NCBI GenBank assembly: GCA_021613375.1
Contig: CM038704.1
Span: 36,640,162 to 36,704,161, forward strand
Source: Megaleporinus macrocephalus
Lineage: Eukaryota; Chordata; Actinopteri; Characiformes; Anostomidae
DNA length: 64,000 nt
Reading direction: 5' to 3'
Shown: positions 1 through 18,975 of the stretch, in pieces
Layout of the letters: every line of letters begins with the position of its first letter
Position numbering within the stretch: the stretch's first letter is position 1
The notes under the pieces: generated by a model
The model's database searches: none
What the model was told of the DNA's origin: nothing
What the model saw: the letters and a program-made list of their open reading frames with translations, nothing else
Program-made: the position numbers and the translations under genes

Positions 1-209
1 TATATTTTTTTTCCAGTCCTGCTCACTTAGTGTCTAATAAATCCTTATTGTTAAGTTATTTCAGAGGTTAAAACTGGTCTGATTTTTAATTAGGGAAGAG
101 CTGTAGAGAAGGAAGGTTCCAGGTGCATGAACATAATGCACTGGAACTCCTTTCTAAAGTGTAAATATTCCCAGTTCATTATCTCATTATCATTTTTTCA
201 CTCTTTCAG

Positions 210-7038
<6,829 letters not shown>

Positions 7039-7540
7039 CCTGACATGCTGTTTAGAGACGCTTCACTATATAGTCTTTGGAATAATTGTACTGCACTGTG
7101 GAAAAATCAGAGAGCACAACGCATTTATTCAGTTTCCAGCTGAAACAACTATTCAGTATTCATTTTTTAGTATTCATAGTCCAACTGCATATCATAGGAG
7201 GAAGTTAGTCAATGACCTGGAAGACCTGGCTGGCCACCTGGAAGACCTAACTGCATTCAACTGTAAGATAGGCAGCAGTGCGTCTTTGCTCCACTATTGC
7301 TTTAGATCTGCAAACTTGGTTGAGCATGTCTGGAATTACTGGGATGGTGAGAAGCAGAAAACAAACTGAACATTGTTGGTGTGGAAAAAACGTTATATTT
7401 GACATAGCTGCTAGGTTATTGCTATAGTCTTCCAGGTCGGTTGTTGTGGTGTTACTAGGAGTTTGGTAATGTGTTGCTAAACTGTTGCTAAGGTGTTGTT
7501 AAGTAGTTGTTCATTTTTTGCTAGCAGATTGCTAGAAGTG
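7039..7540 (+). other. 3' flank of copy 1, paralogous to the flank of copy 2
   Basis: Probably 3' UTR and proximal flank. From about 7390 the sequence (ggttattgctatagtcttcc, gtaatgtgttgctaaactg) matches 31190-31320 downstream of copy 2. The 116-codon frame at 7019-7369 overlaps the E8 stop and has no recognisable domain, so I do not call it. Confidence 0.5.
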
Positions 7541-8350
7541 AGGGTAAGTACAACTGTAGGTTAAACACATAGAACACTGAGGGTCAGTATGGCTGTGGAT
7601 TACACACATAGTGGAGTGAGGGTCAGTAAAGCTGTGGATTAGACACTTAGAGGAGTGAGGGTCAGTAAAGCTGTGGATTAGACACTTAGAGGAGTGAGGG
7701 TCAGTAAAGCTGTGGATTACACACATAGAGGAGTGCGGGTCAGTATGGCTGTGGATAAGACTCATAGAACAGTGCGGGTCAGTATGACTATATATTAGAT
7801 ACATACAGAATTGCTTTAGATCTGCACACTTGGGTCAGTATGGCTGTGGCTGAGACATATAAAGGAGTGCAGCACAGTATAGCTGTGTCTCAGACACTGA
7901 TAAGTGAGGGTCAGCATGGCTGTGGCTGAGACATATAAAGGAGTGCAGGACAGTATGGCTGTGTCTCAGACACAGATAAGTGAGGGTCAGTATGGCTGTG
8001 GCTGAGACATATAAAGGAGTGCAGGACAGTATAGCTGTGACTGAGACACATAGATGAGTGAGGGTCAGTATGGCTGTGGATTAGACAGAACAGTGAGGGT
8101 CAGTATGGCTGTGGCTGAGACACATAGATGAGTGAGGGTCAGTATGGCTGTGTTATAGACACATAGAGGAGTGAGAGTCAGTACGGCTGTGGCTGAGACA
8201 CATAAAGGAGTGCAGGACAGTATAGCTGTGGCTGAGACACATAGATGAGTAAGGGTCAGTATGGCTGTGGCTGAGACACACAGATGAATGAGGGTCAGTA
8301 AGGCTATAGATTAGACACACAGAGGTGTGCAGGTCACTGTGAATGAGACA
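7540..8350. repeat. Minisatellite, unit about 36-37 bp
   Basis: About twenty imperfect copies of a unit around gtgagggtcagtatggctgt followed by ggctgagacacatagag. It produces repetitive reading frames on the minus strand, which are not genes. A short relic of the same array (31370-31570) lies at the equivalent place downstream of copy 2. Confidence 0.92.
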
Positions 8351-8389
8351 AATAGAGCATTTCAGGGAATATTGCAAAGGTCATCTTAA

Positions 8390-9060
8390 TAGCTGTTGTT
8401 TAATCCAGATTAAAAATTGATTTGTTTAAAATAGCATTTGGACAGTGTTTTGAATTAGATATTTTTTTCTCTTTAGTTTGTAACTATTAGATTTTTAAAC
8501 TTGTCGCTACATCTACTCTAAACTACATTATAACTAACTTAAATATGGCTCAGAATCAGACTGGTAATGTTTTCATGTCAAAGTCATTTATCATATCATT
8601 TCCGTCATGGAACTAATGCTGCCAGAAACACTTTGCAGGCTTTCAGACTTTAGGTTTGATAAAATGATTCATTAAGGAGATGTTTTCTTGGTAACCAGTT
8701 CTTGGAATTACTATCTTAATAAAGTTTGTATTTTGGAAAAGTTTGTTTTTCTTATATGTTTAATAACAATAAATTACTCCTAATAAAGTATTGGGCATTT
8801 CAACATTAAATATAGCAATGCATACATTTAATATTTAATATTCAGCAATACTGAAAAAATATTGAGTGAACTGAATAGTAGGCCTGAAGATGTATGGCTT
8901 AATTTATAATGTTCAGGTTCAAAGTACCAATATAAACTATAAAAACTATAACAAATATCTTAAATGTGAGGTTTTAAGAGTCTGTTGTGATATTTTGTGC
9001 TCACCTTAGTAGAGGTTGTAAATAAAGTTGCTTACATGTAAGAAATAGCGTCTCACCTTT
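8390..9060. other. Duplicated intergenic segment (copy-1 side)
   Basis: Contains blocks such as taatgctgccagaaacactt and gtgaggttttaagagtctgt that recur at about 31590-32000 after copy 2 in the same order. No gene is seen. Confidence 0.7.
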
Positions 9061-9074
9061 ATAAATCCATGAAA

Positions 9075-9540
9075 CACTTTCATAAGTCTATCAAACATAT
9101 ACAGTCATCTATATTCCTGCATATTTCCATTTACAAGCTGCTGGATCTCCATATTTACATCAAAAAGCTACTAGATCTCCATATATCCTTTCAAAAATGC
9201 AGGGTTACTATGTTTCCTATGTTTTACTATGATACAAGCTGCTCGCTCTCCATATATCTGACTAAAAGCTGCTGGATCATCATTTTCCATCAAAAACTAC
9301 TAGATTTCCATTTATCCTTCTAAAAACTGCTGAATATCCATATATCCATCCCAAAAAGCTCCTGGATCTCCATATACTCTATGCTGGGTCACCATATATC
9401 CTCTGTAAAGTTGTCATATCACTAAATATCTAAGTAAAAGCTTTTGGATTTCAATATACCCAACTAAAAGGAGCTGGATCTCCATATTTCCATCTAAATG
9501 CTCCTGGATCACCATATATCCACCGTAAGTACTGTAACTG
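9075..9540. repeat. Degenerate tandem array, about 30-bp unit
   Basis: Repeating phrase ctggatctccatatatccat with aaaagctg spacers, about 15 imperfect units. The same family occurs at 32100-32350, 32740-32920, 33660-33890, 60730-60790 and 62935-63170. Confidence 0.8.
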
Positions 9541-9559
9541 GTTCAAAGCTCTCAAGTTG

Positions 9560-11230
9560 TTGCAGCTACAGAGGACAGTGTTTTAGTGATTGGAGGCTTT
9601 GACATTTAGACACCTGAAAATTCAGGGCTCTACAAGGTTGTTGTTTTCCAGGCGCTCGGGTCTCGGATATCTCAAAGCGGTTTCCCGCGGCCCTAAATTC
9701 ACATGAGGACATGGGAGTTGGGGCATTACCATGGGCTCAATGATATTTTATCTCAGGAGCAAAGTCATCCTTAAGGAGCACTTTGAATTACTCCTACACA
9801 CTGTGTAGAAGGGCACCGAGGCCAGGGTCATCATCTCAGGAATTCTGCCCGCCTACAAGAGTGTAAGCGAGGTGTTCAGCAGACTCTACTCCTAGAAACA
9901 TCACATCTAGGATCTGGTTCTCACTAAAGATTTAAATACAATAATGTGCCTTGTCCCTGATGCCTTTCTGTCAGACCATTTCTGCGTATTCTTTCAAGTC
10001 AATATAGAAGTAAGGAAGAAAGTGCCTCTAGAAATACTGTAAAAAAGGTTACCTTGACTCAGAAACGGTTTGGAAATGTAAAAACTATTCAGAATAGTTG
10101 ATCAATAACAGCTTTGGCTCCCTCATGTAATGATCTGACGTCTGATCTTAACACTAGACTGACAGCGGACAAACGGAAGAAATAGGAGCTTAGGAGAGAC
10201 TGATGTGAATCAGAGCTCTCATAGAGGAAAAAAACTGCAAGTACATTATGATATTCTTAAAGAGTGGATCACCACCAACAATAATGCTATGAAACTATCT
10301 AGACAGTCTCTAGTGTAATTAACAAACACAAATATAATACTGAAAGCCTTTTCTCCACCGTAGACCAACCAATTTATCCTAGCGTGTTTATCGCGTCATA
10401 TAGTGACTCATCTTCCAAAACCCATGAGAGCAATAAATTTTCAGAATAAAATATCTTTGATAAGAAAAGCTGAAACAATCTCCAATAACCCTTCTGATAA
10501 GCCACCTACATCAGGTATGACATCTTTCTCTGTTATCAGTTATCAGGAGCTACAACTGTCTACTGTCATAAATAAATAAAATTTATCAACATGTGATCTC
10601 AGTCCAGTTCCTATTTCATTCTTTAAGATGGCGTCTGACTGGATTCAAAATGAGGTCTTAACAACTATAAACTATTTTCAGTCAACAGTTGTTTTTCCAG
10701 ATGCTTTTACCACTGTCCTGGTGAATCCTCTACTAAAAAAGAATAACCTGGATTTTTATGTACTCAGTAATATTAGACTGATTTCACTTCCTTCTTTAGT
10801 AAGGTCTAAGAAAAAGATGTTTTTAAACAGCTAAAAGCTTATCTAATATCAAACAAGTTACATGAGAAGTTTCAGTCAGGTATTCTTTCTAACCATAGTA
10901 CTGAGACTTTGGGTTGTGCTTTGGGTTGTGTTTGTTTTGTGTTGTCAATGACCTCAGCCTTAACCCTTCTACCCTTAACATGACACGAATGATCACAAGA
11001 TTCTAATTACTGGGTTGAATGCTGGGTGAGTCTTCTACAGTGGTTTCAATCTTATTTAACAAATAGACAGTAATTGGTTTCAATGGTAAATCATTCACCA
11101 AGTTCTGATGATGCACAATTATATATTTCTTTTGATAATTAAGACTCAGTAGACAAGCTGCGTGTCAGATATTTCTCAGCGGATGTCACAGCATTTTTTA
11201 CAATTAAATCAAGAAAAAAAACGGATGAAA
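9560..11230 (+). pseudogene. Decayed non-LTR retrotransposon (ORF1/endonuclease/RT remnants)
   Basis: Conceptual translation in shifting frames gives pieces typical of a CR1/L2/Rex-like LINE: a fragment ending in a Tyr-Arg/Ser-rich motif near 9840-9890, an endonuclease C-terminal motif (DAFLSDHFCVFF) near 9960-9995, and RT motifs (LSNIRLISLPSL) near 10760-10800. Many stops and frameshifts are present. Paralogous remnants lie downstream of copy 2 (32960-33640) and copy 4 (60985-62900), so this LINE was carried along with the gene duplications. Confidence 0.65.
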
Positions 11231-11339
11231 CAGACTTGGTTCTTTAGCGCTGTATACCAAACCTGAAATAGTCAATTTCTAGTCAATTTTTAATATATAT
11301 ATATATTTTAAAAAAAAGCACAAGCCACTGGTGGACATC

Positions 11340-11545
11340 AGGCTCTTAACCCCCCTAATAGAGTTTGTTTCTGACAGTTTGAGCAGAAACATGGATATTA
11401 TTTGCTCTGGACACTGTGCAGACAAACACAGCAAACCTTCTTGCCACAACACGCATTGATGTGCCTTCCTGGATGAGCTGCACTACCTGAGCAACTTCTG
11501 TGGGTTGTAGACACCACCTCATGCTACCTGTAGTGGTGAGAGCAC
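11340..11545 (-). pseudogene. Transposase helix-turn-helix fragment (Tc1/mariner type)
   Basis: Minus-strand translation gives [20 protein letters not shown] followed by ARRFAV, the DNA-binding HTH of a fish Tc1-like transposase, then HVSAQTVRNKL after a deletion. Only the N-terminal part survives, abutting the gypsy remnant. Confidence 0.7.
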
Positions 11546-11649
11546 TGACAGAAGCCAAAACATCAGCCAGAAAGGATGAGAACAGAGAAATGGTCTGTGG
11601 GCACCAACTGCAGAACCACCCCTGATAGCGGTGGGGGGTTGGCACCAGG

Positions 11650-13990
11650 TAGAAGAGGACCAGGATACATAATTAAACAAACACCCCGTGGTTTGGAACC
11701 TGGTGGGCAACTGGGTAAATGGTACAAAATGAATCCCATGAGACAAACGATTAATTATAGTAAGGTTTACAGAATTGCTCTTGGAATTTGGAAGATCGGG
11801 TACAAAATTTATGGCGATATGTGACCAGGATCGTGAGAGAATAGGTAATGACATCAGTTTACATGGAGTTTTGCATACGGAAGGAATTGTACAGGAGGAC
11901 ACAAAGCAATGTACATCTGAGCTCATACTTTCTCACCAGTACTTCCTGGAGCAGCTGAAGCGTTTTGGTCTCTCCAGGATGTCCCAAAGTGAGAGATCTA
12001 TGGGCCCAGGTAATGAGACGATTATGAAATTGTACTGGTACATAGGTTCTTTCAGGAGGGCACGCCTCCAGGAATTTGCCTGCTGAATTTCTTCATCGAC
12101 CTCCCAACTGATGGAAGCTAAAATTATATTTGGATCCAGAAAATCTTCTCACTGGGTTCAACCTCAAACATGCGGGACAAAGCATCAGCCTTGGTATTGC
12201 GTGTTACAGGATAATGGATGATTTGAAAGTTAAACTGTGAAAAGAACAAAGAACAACAAGCTTGGCGGGAATTAAGTCTTTTGACAGAACAAAAAATATT
12301 CAAGGTTCTTACGGTCAGTCAGCACAATGGGTGTTGGGCACCCTCAAGCCAGTAGCGCCACTCCTCAACAGCTTTAATGCCAAAAGTTCTTTATCTCCAG
12401 TTCCATAATTGCGTTTTGTTGGAGAAAGTAAGTTTGTCAGAAAAGTAAGCAATAGGTTTCAGTTTTGGAGGTTTACCAGTAGTGAATCTCCTTTTCAATT
12501 CCCTGAAGGCTTCCTTGGATTGAGGATTCCAAATAAGTCTCTTACCATTACCAAGTAGAGACATTGGAGGAGTGACTACAAAATTGTAATTTTAAATAAA
12601 ATGCCTGTAAAAATAGGCAAAACCCAAGAACTTCTGTAAACTGCGAATGGAATTTGGAAAAGTCCAGTTAACTATTGCATAAATTCTGTCGCCCATTACA
12701 ATACCTCCTACACTAATAATGCACCGGAGGAAAGAGGTTGTACCCGAGTGAAATTCACATTTCTTACCCTTAACATATAACTGGTTATCCAAGAGACAAG
12801 CTAGCACATGTGTTGAATATGAGTAGGCAAATCCAGTGAGTAGATCAATATATCGCTGATGTACGTGATAACAAATTGACCCAACATAACCTGGAGAGCA
12901 CCATTAATAAATGACTGGAACACAGATACCACCTGTATATACTCCTCCATTGCTTTCTCCTTGAGTAAGTGGGTAAACACGAGATTTAGGAAGTAAATGA
13001 TACAATGGTACAATCTGTGAACTGGTACTTTTTTGAAAACCTCTGAAAAGTCTGAATATTTGGAAGGAATATCTACAGAAGGTTGACTTACTGGTCTTTC
13101 AACAGTGGTAGACAAAACATACAATTGGGGAAAAGAAAGAAACTTATCAATACAATACCAAGTTACAATCTCTCGTTCTGACAAGGAAATGACATGATCG
13201 TGAGTCATTAACCACATTATTTTGGTTTTGTGCTGTGAGGACTCTAACACACAAAAAAAAAATCTTGAATGGAGAGGCCTAATGTCCATAGAACAGGAAC
13301 AGTGGTTAGTGAGATGGTCTCTTGGCCGACGGGATCCCAGCAGACAGTCTCATGGCTCTGTTAAGAGGGACAGTGGGTAATATTTGGAGCTGTTTGGCCA
13401 CATAGGCCACAATTAAGTGCAGAATTCCAGCGAATAATCTGCCAGAGAACGATTTCCTCGATGTGGTTGCACCAGTAATTCCCCAGATGATTGACCCTCA
13501 TTAGGATGGTCAAACACGGATTTAAAATCTTGTATAAAATAAGTCCCATATTCATAAGTGTACCAAATTGCCATAGACCAATCAGCAGTTTTACCAGTAA
13601 GATGGCAAATAACGAAGGAGATAGGAGATTTATCAGTACTAGGAGAGAAATTAGAAAATAGATAGAACATTGCAGAAGGAAACCTCTGCATTGATTGGGA
13701 GCTCCATCCAATTGATCTGGTTTGCTTACTGGGAATGAACCAGCCAATGGGACAAACGTAATGATTGATTCAAGGCTCCAGAGCAGACGAGATATTGAGT
13801 CAAGCTATTAGCGCAGAAATATCACATAGATTAGCGGAGATCTGCGAGAACTGATTATGCTGTTCGGGTTGTTGCTGTGCCAGACTTCCTACAGAGCAAG
13901 TGAGTGAATCAAAGAGTTGATTATGTTGACCCAGGAGTTAGCCCTGATTATTCACTGCTTGTTGTAGATCTGTTAGCCCTGCCATCATAG
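11650..13990 (-). pseudogene. Ty3/gypsy LTR retrotransposon remnant (gag-RT-RNaseH-integrase)
   Basis: Read on the minus strand, the order is that of a gypsy element. Gag lies about 13750-13400 (DGAPNQCRGFLLQCSIYF, FKSVFDHPNEGQSSGELL). A pol linker and RT lie about 13290-12600 (YISDILIYS, ENQLYVK-like DNQLYVKGKKCEFHS, FLGFAYFYRHFI). RNase H lies about 12590-12140 (IHYPVTRNTKADALSR). Integrase lies about 11930-11690 (WSHIAINFVPDLPNS). Every domain is broken by stops or frameshifts, and the RT active site reads ISDIL rather than the usual Asp-Asp. The 14000-14480 stretch may be its LTR or leader; no matching second LTR was found. Confidence 0.82.
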
Positions 13991-14560
13991 AAAGTTTTCT
14001 GCTATAAAAAAAGAACATGGCACAATGCACGCAGAGCTAAAGGTCAAATGGAATTTATTAACAAGATCGGTAAACAGACACAACAGCAAAACACATACAA
14101 CCAACACAAAAGGGCAATGTGAGATCATAGTCAGGAGTACAGGCAAGAGTCGAAACTGAAAAAGCAGCAGACCAGGCAAGCTAGACATAGGGAAATATAG
14201 GAGGATAGTCCAGAGGACATAAATGTAGTCAAATCCAGGAGAACAAACAGAACCAAGCAACCAGAAGCAGAAAGGGCAAAAGAGATGAAAAGAGAGAATC
14301 GAGAAACAAAGAGAGTCAGAGATCAAGACAAGATTACAAGAAAGACCACTCAGGATTGCAAACTAAGCTAAACGTGTGTATGTGGTTAAAATGGTGTGCA
14401 TGTAATTAACAACAGGTGTGTGTAATCAGTATTCTGGTGATGCGGCGTGTGAGAATCGTGTGGTTGGGTAGTAGTGAACATGCAGGATTTATTTTTTAGG
14501 AATATTGATATATATATGGAATGAAGATAATTTCAATATATCAATGTTAATTCTATATAC
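13990..14560. other. Unassigned sequence, possible gypsy leader/LTR
   Basis: AC- and AG-rich sequence with no clear domain. Its place directly 5' of the antisense gag remnant suggests leader or LTR material. The 113-codon minus-strand frame here is hydrophobic low-complexity translation and is not supported as a gene. Confidence 0.35.
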
Positions 14561-14579
14561 ATATGTCAGTGTTTGTTCC

Positions 14580-14690
14580 ATATATGCATCCATCATCTGC
14601 CACTTTATCCTGCTAGTCGGGGTCATGGGGGGGCTGGAGCCAATCCCAGCGTCATTGGGCAAAGGCGGGGTATATATCCTGTTTTATTGT
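14580..14690. repeat. Dispersed fish repeat fragment
   Basis: The phrase catccatcatctgccacttt, then ggagccaatcccagc and aaaggcggggt, is a common teleost interspersed repeat by memory. Relatives are at 36890-37010, 33940-34060 and, inverted, 37360-37470. Confidence 0.6.
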
Positions 14691-14691
14691 A

Positions 14692-14966
14692 TGTGGTAGA
14701 TTACTACAGAGCCTTGAGAGAAAGTTGATGTGATGGAAAACTATTATTTCAGGGTAGTTCTGACTGTATTAGACTTTCACTGAGCTCCATGATAGATAAT
14801 ATGCTTATTCTCAGGTGCATTTGGAAATCATTTATCATCATTACATTACATGATTTCAAAACTCACCAGAGGACCAAGGCAAATAAAAGGTGACTTGGTG
14901 ACTGACAGACCAAGCGTCAAACAGTTTCCTACGGTCCACACAAAGAACCAAGCAAGTTCCATTCAG
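14692..14966 (+). promoter_or_regulatory. Promoter-proximal region and non-coding exon E1 of copy 2
   Basis: From tgtggtagattactacagag onward the sequence aligns with 35243-35478 in front of copy 3. The exon ends ...tccattcag followed by donor gtaaaa at 14967. The copy-4 counterpart ends at 51561. The exon is not conserved as protein because copy 3 has a 5-base length difference, so I read it as 5' UTR. The transcription start is not determinable. Confidence 0.5.
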
Positions 14967-16984
14967 GTAAAAAATCAAAATATTAAAATCTCTTGGGAGC
15001 GGCTAAATGTTTTGGTTATCAAACTGTGAATGAAAATGTCTTAAATCAGATTTCCATCCAGCTGGAGCATTCAGGTCCATGATCTTAGTAGAAAACATTT
15101 AATGAATGTAAGACACATATAGATTGAACATTTGGATGGTGAGAAGCAGAAAAAGCAACCAACTTCTAAGACTGAGCTTTGGAGGTGTTGAATTAAATCC
15201 CTGTAATGATAAATGATTTGATATTATATTTAATCGTTGAGGTAAAAAGAGTCTTTTTTCAGCCTTTTTTGAATTGTGGAGCTGGATGTTCGATAAACTT
15301 AAAGACGGTTTATGATAGCACTGTAAATACAATATTTAATAAATTGAAAAGTCTTGAAGTTACATTTTGATATTAATGAATTATTTTGTTTACTTGTCTG
15401 TTAAATAAGTGATACATTTTCCACAACCTTAAAATTATCATTGAAAGCTAAACTCTAAGGGTCTGTACATTGGCCCACACTTCAGTTCCTGACTTCCTGA
15501 ATTTTATAAAAGATTTATAGCAGTTACAGAAACAGTTACAGAGAGTGAATAATCAGTCTGAACATTGGTAACGGAATGCTAGGTCTGTAGTACACGGCAA
15601 AAAATAATAAGGTAAAAATGATGGTTTCTCACAGGTCAATACATCTCTACTAAGGATGTCCACCACTGCTGTACCGGACAATAACTGGAAAGAATGGCTT
15701 TTTGATGACCCAAGTCGTCCCACCAGCTGCTGCAGGGCAAAATGTCACATCTGTCAGCAACATACACAAGGCCAGCTCCAAACCTTCTTCACAAATGTCT
15801 AAAATCCAAGCTGACGGCTCTGGGGGTAAGACGATTCCTTCATTATAGCACACATTTATATTCTTTTTGTTTACTCTCTAAATGTAATCGCTTGTATTTT
15901 GCTTTGAAAGGCAGGTCACAAAAACACCAGTTAGACTGTTTTTAATGCTCTGAAAGCTTTAAATCATTGTTAATAACATTAAAATGTGATGCTTTATTAA
16001 ATGAAAGTAGCTCTAATGTCTGGCGTGGGCTTGTGTGCACCAGTCATTGTGCAAGGCAGTATCAGTGATACATTAGTACATAAACAGAAACTGTAAAAAA
16101 ATGTCTGTAATGAGGTAATGCTTTATTTTAAACAGTACAGACAGCGAGGAGTTCGGAAAAATACATTATTTACAAATTCATCTTCAGCGGTGAAGAATTT
16201 GGTGACTTAAATTGGAAAATACATCTACAAATCATTTTAAGCACTGTTGCTCCCAGCTTTGGCCTCATTATTTGTGAGAATTACTTAAATGACAGTCTCA
16301 GTTACAGTATTTGCTGGTCAGATTTGAGGTCTAGTACAGAACATCCCGCTGCATAACCAGGAAACCAGGCAGTCGTGACACATAACACAGCGAGTGTTGG
16401 AATCAGGATGTTGGGCAATAATGACATGGAAAATGAGTTACCATAAAATATCTCTTTAGCACGATACAGCAAGATTTGATTCTTCTTTCAGCAAGAAGGG
16501 GAAGTTTTGTTCACTGTTTTTTGTGGACATGGCGCCTGACGTTGACCACAGGGTTAAAAAAAAACATGAATCAGCCTAAGTGGTTGTCAACTAGGACATG
16601 TAGAAGGACACAAATTGATTCTCTACATCACAACTATAAGTCTTATTTTATTTGTAAAATAAACAATATAGTATTAATGTACAGACTAGAAAAATATTGT
16701 TATTTTATCACTGGCTTTTATTCAGGTGTAAATGGTGGCATTTCTGTCTGGTTAAATATGTTTGGATTTGGAGCTCTCTCTGACAGAAATGTGTAAATGC
16801 AGGCAACAGTAAATGTAGAAGAACATTTTGTAATGTAGGTTGTGCTTCGGCCCTCTTCTCCGATTGGATGAATCTGATGATTGAAAGAGAATTAAGAGTT
16901 AAAACTTTATGAAGATCATGTCTTCTGAGGATGTGTGTGAATTATCTATGATCATCATATCTTCACCAGTTTAATGTTGACTGT

Positions 16985-17316
16985 GCTGGTACAAGAGGAT
17001 CAGTCACAGCAGTGCTGCTGGAGGATTTAAACATGGTGTCCACTCATGGTCCACTCCTACCTCGTTGGTTCAGCTTGTAGTCCTTCATCAGTGGTTACAG
17101 AATGCTGCCCACTGGATACTGATGGCTGGATATTTTTGGGTGTCACTGCAGAGCTGAGCATGATCCACCACCCAATGAATACCTGTTCAGCGGTGGTCCA
17201 GTGGGGGTCCTGATTATTGAAGAACTAGGTAAAGGGGGATAAAAATAGTATACAGAAAAACGGATTGACTACAGTCTGTAAGTGTAGAACCACCATAGTT
17301 ATGGCTTATTGGTATG
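16985..17316. mobile_element. Half-copy of the palindromic MITE, intron 2 of copy 2
   Basis: Contains the phrases gtggtccagtgggggtcctg and gtccttcatcagtggttaca seen at 42350-42480 in copy 3 and, in diverged form, at 690-1200. It ends at atggcttattggtatg, where a hAT-type element is inserted. Confidence 0.7.
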
Positions 17317-17836
17317 CAGTGGCGGCTGGCCAATAATGGACATGGACATAAAAATGAGTTCATTATAAACTGCAAAATAATTAGGACATCATTTAGTTAT
17401 ACTGTGTCTAATATCCATGTTAGAATTTATTACAATAATAAATATAAAATGGTATTTAACTGGTTACATTGTGCACACTTCTTGTGTGCAGGGCGCCGGT
17501 CTAATGAGAGTGTATGTAGGAGCATCCACTTTTGGCAAGCAGGTAATCTGAGGCTGCTGCTCTCTGCACCCAGGACACCCAATCTTATTGGAAGTGTGTC
17601 GGTACTTGTTTTTCAATAACATTGTGTTATTGTCAGTTTTGTCTTTACAAATAAATGTCTTTATAAAGCGTTCACTTAAAGAAAAAAAAAGGAGCTTGGG
17701 CCCGATCATCCCAATTTACAAAATCAGCTGCAGGCAAGTGATTGAATACGAGCTCACATCCGGGTCTTTTCCAGCTCTTTTAATGACAAACGGGTTTAAA
17801 CAATACAACACAGCATTTTAGCACCAGCCACCACTG
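17317..17836. mobile_element. hAT-type non-autonomous element (520 bp) with 8-bp TSD
   Basis: The left terminus is cagtggcggctggc and the right terminus gccagccaccactg-like (accagccaccactg), imperfect inverted repeats. It is flanked on both sides by the exact 8-mer ttggtatg (17309-17316 and 17837-17844), the target duplication length of hAT elements. It has no transposase ORF. It is nested in the end of the MITE. Confidence 0.85.
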
Positions 17837-17840
17837 TTGG

Positions 17841-17945
<105 letters not shown>

Positions 17946-18975
17946 GAATGTTTGGTGTTTTTTTCTCTTACAGACCGTCCAAATAATGATTGGAGTTATA
18001 ACTATGGCGTTGGGTGTCTTGTTGACAATCGGCATGCAACCATTTTCTGTCTATAGTGGAATCACTTACTGGGGCTCTATAGTTGTAAGTTTTGAGATTA
18101 TTTGTTATAATAAACCAAAAAAAAAACAAAACACAATGCAATAAACAATAATCAATAATACCACAAAGGCTGTAATTATTTCTAATGTATTTGCCTTTTT
18201 TTCTTTTTCAGTACATCATCACTGCCTCTCTGCAGCGGAGAACAAACTTAATTCCTGTTTGGTACGTTATTATTTATTTTCCTTAATATGATTAATTGAT
18301 ATTAGCAGTTGCAGTTATCACTTTTAATGAGAACATGTAATTATTTACTTCTTTTGATTCTAAGCTTTCTAAGTAGAAGAGAGATGCAGTTATTCAGTAA
18401 ATCCATTCTGCTCTACTCCTCCCTCTCCTGCAGGTGAAAGGCTGTGCGCTAATGAATCTGTTCAGTATTGTAGTTGCAACAGGAGCTACTGTTCTTCTGT
18501 CATTTGACTTTATAGAAGATCTAGGATATGACCTTTGCTACTCCACCTCCTTCGATAGCTACAGATGTCAACTTTACCTCCAGCTTTCGGTGAGTGTTAA
18601 ATGTGTTTTCTTTTTGGTTTTGTTGCTATAATAATGCTTAATTTGAATAATCTTGACTGGAATTTAAGACTCAGATGCTACATTTGATTGAGAAATAAAT
18701 GTTTACATTGTTCTCTAGACTACATCTCCTAGTCTATAAAATAACATTTATAAACCCATAGCTGCGCCTATCATCCTTTTCATCTCTTTCTTCCCATCAC
18801 TTCATTTTATGCTATTACTGTTCCACATGGATTTGACTCCAGTTACCCTGTTTCATTTTTTTTTTTTTTTACTTTTTTTTTTCTTTCAATAGAAGACAGG
18901 TCTGGACGACAGGCAGGCCAGTTCAGCACCCGCACTCTCCGATCACACAGTATAATATTACATATAATATTACAC

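Noticed and set aside
7532..8377. Minus-strand repeat proteins with HSHTDPHSS units
   Set aside because: The periodicity comes from the 36-bp minisatellite; there is no start context or conservation in the duplicate after copy 2.
9075..9540. CRISPR-like array because of about 30-bp regular repeats
   Set aside because: The units are degenerate and directly adjoining without unique spacers, and the setting is a vertebrate genome.
11355..11645. Minus-strand 96-codon frame as a host HTH gene
   Set aside because: The HTH belongs to a Tc1-type transposase remnant and is joined to gypsy-derived and unrelated sequence.
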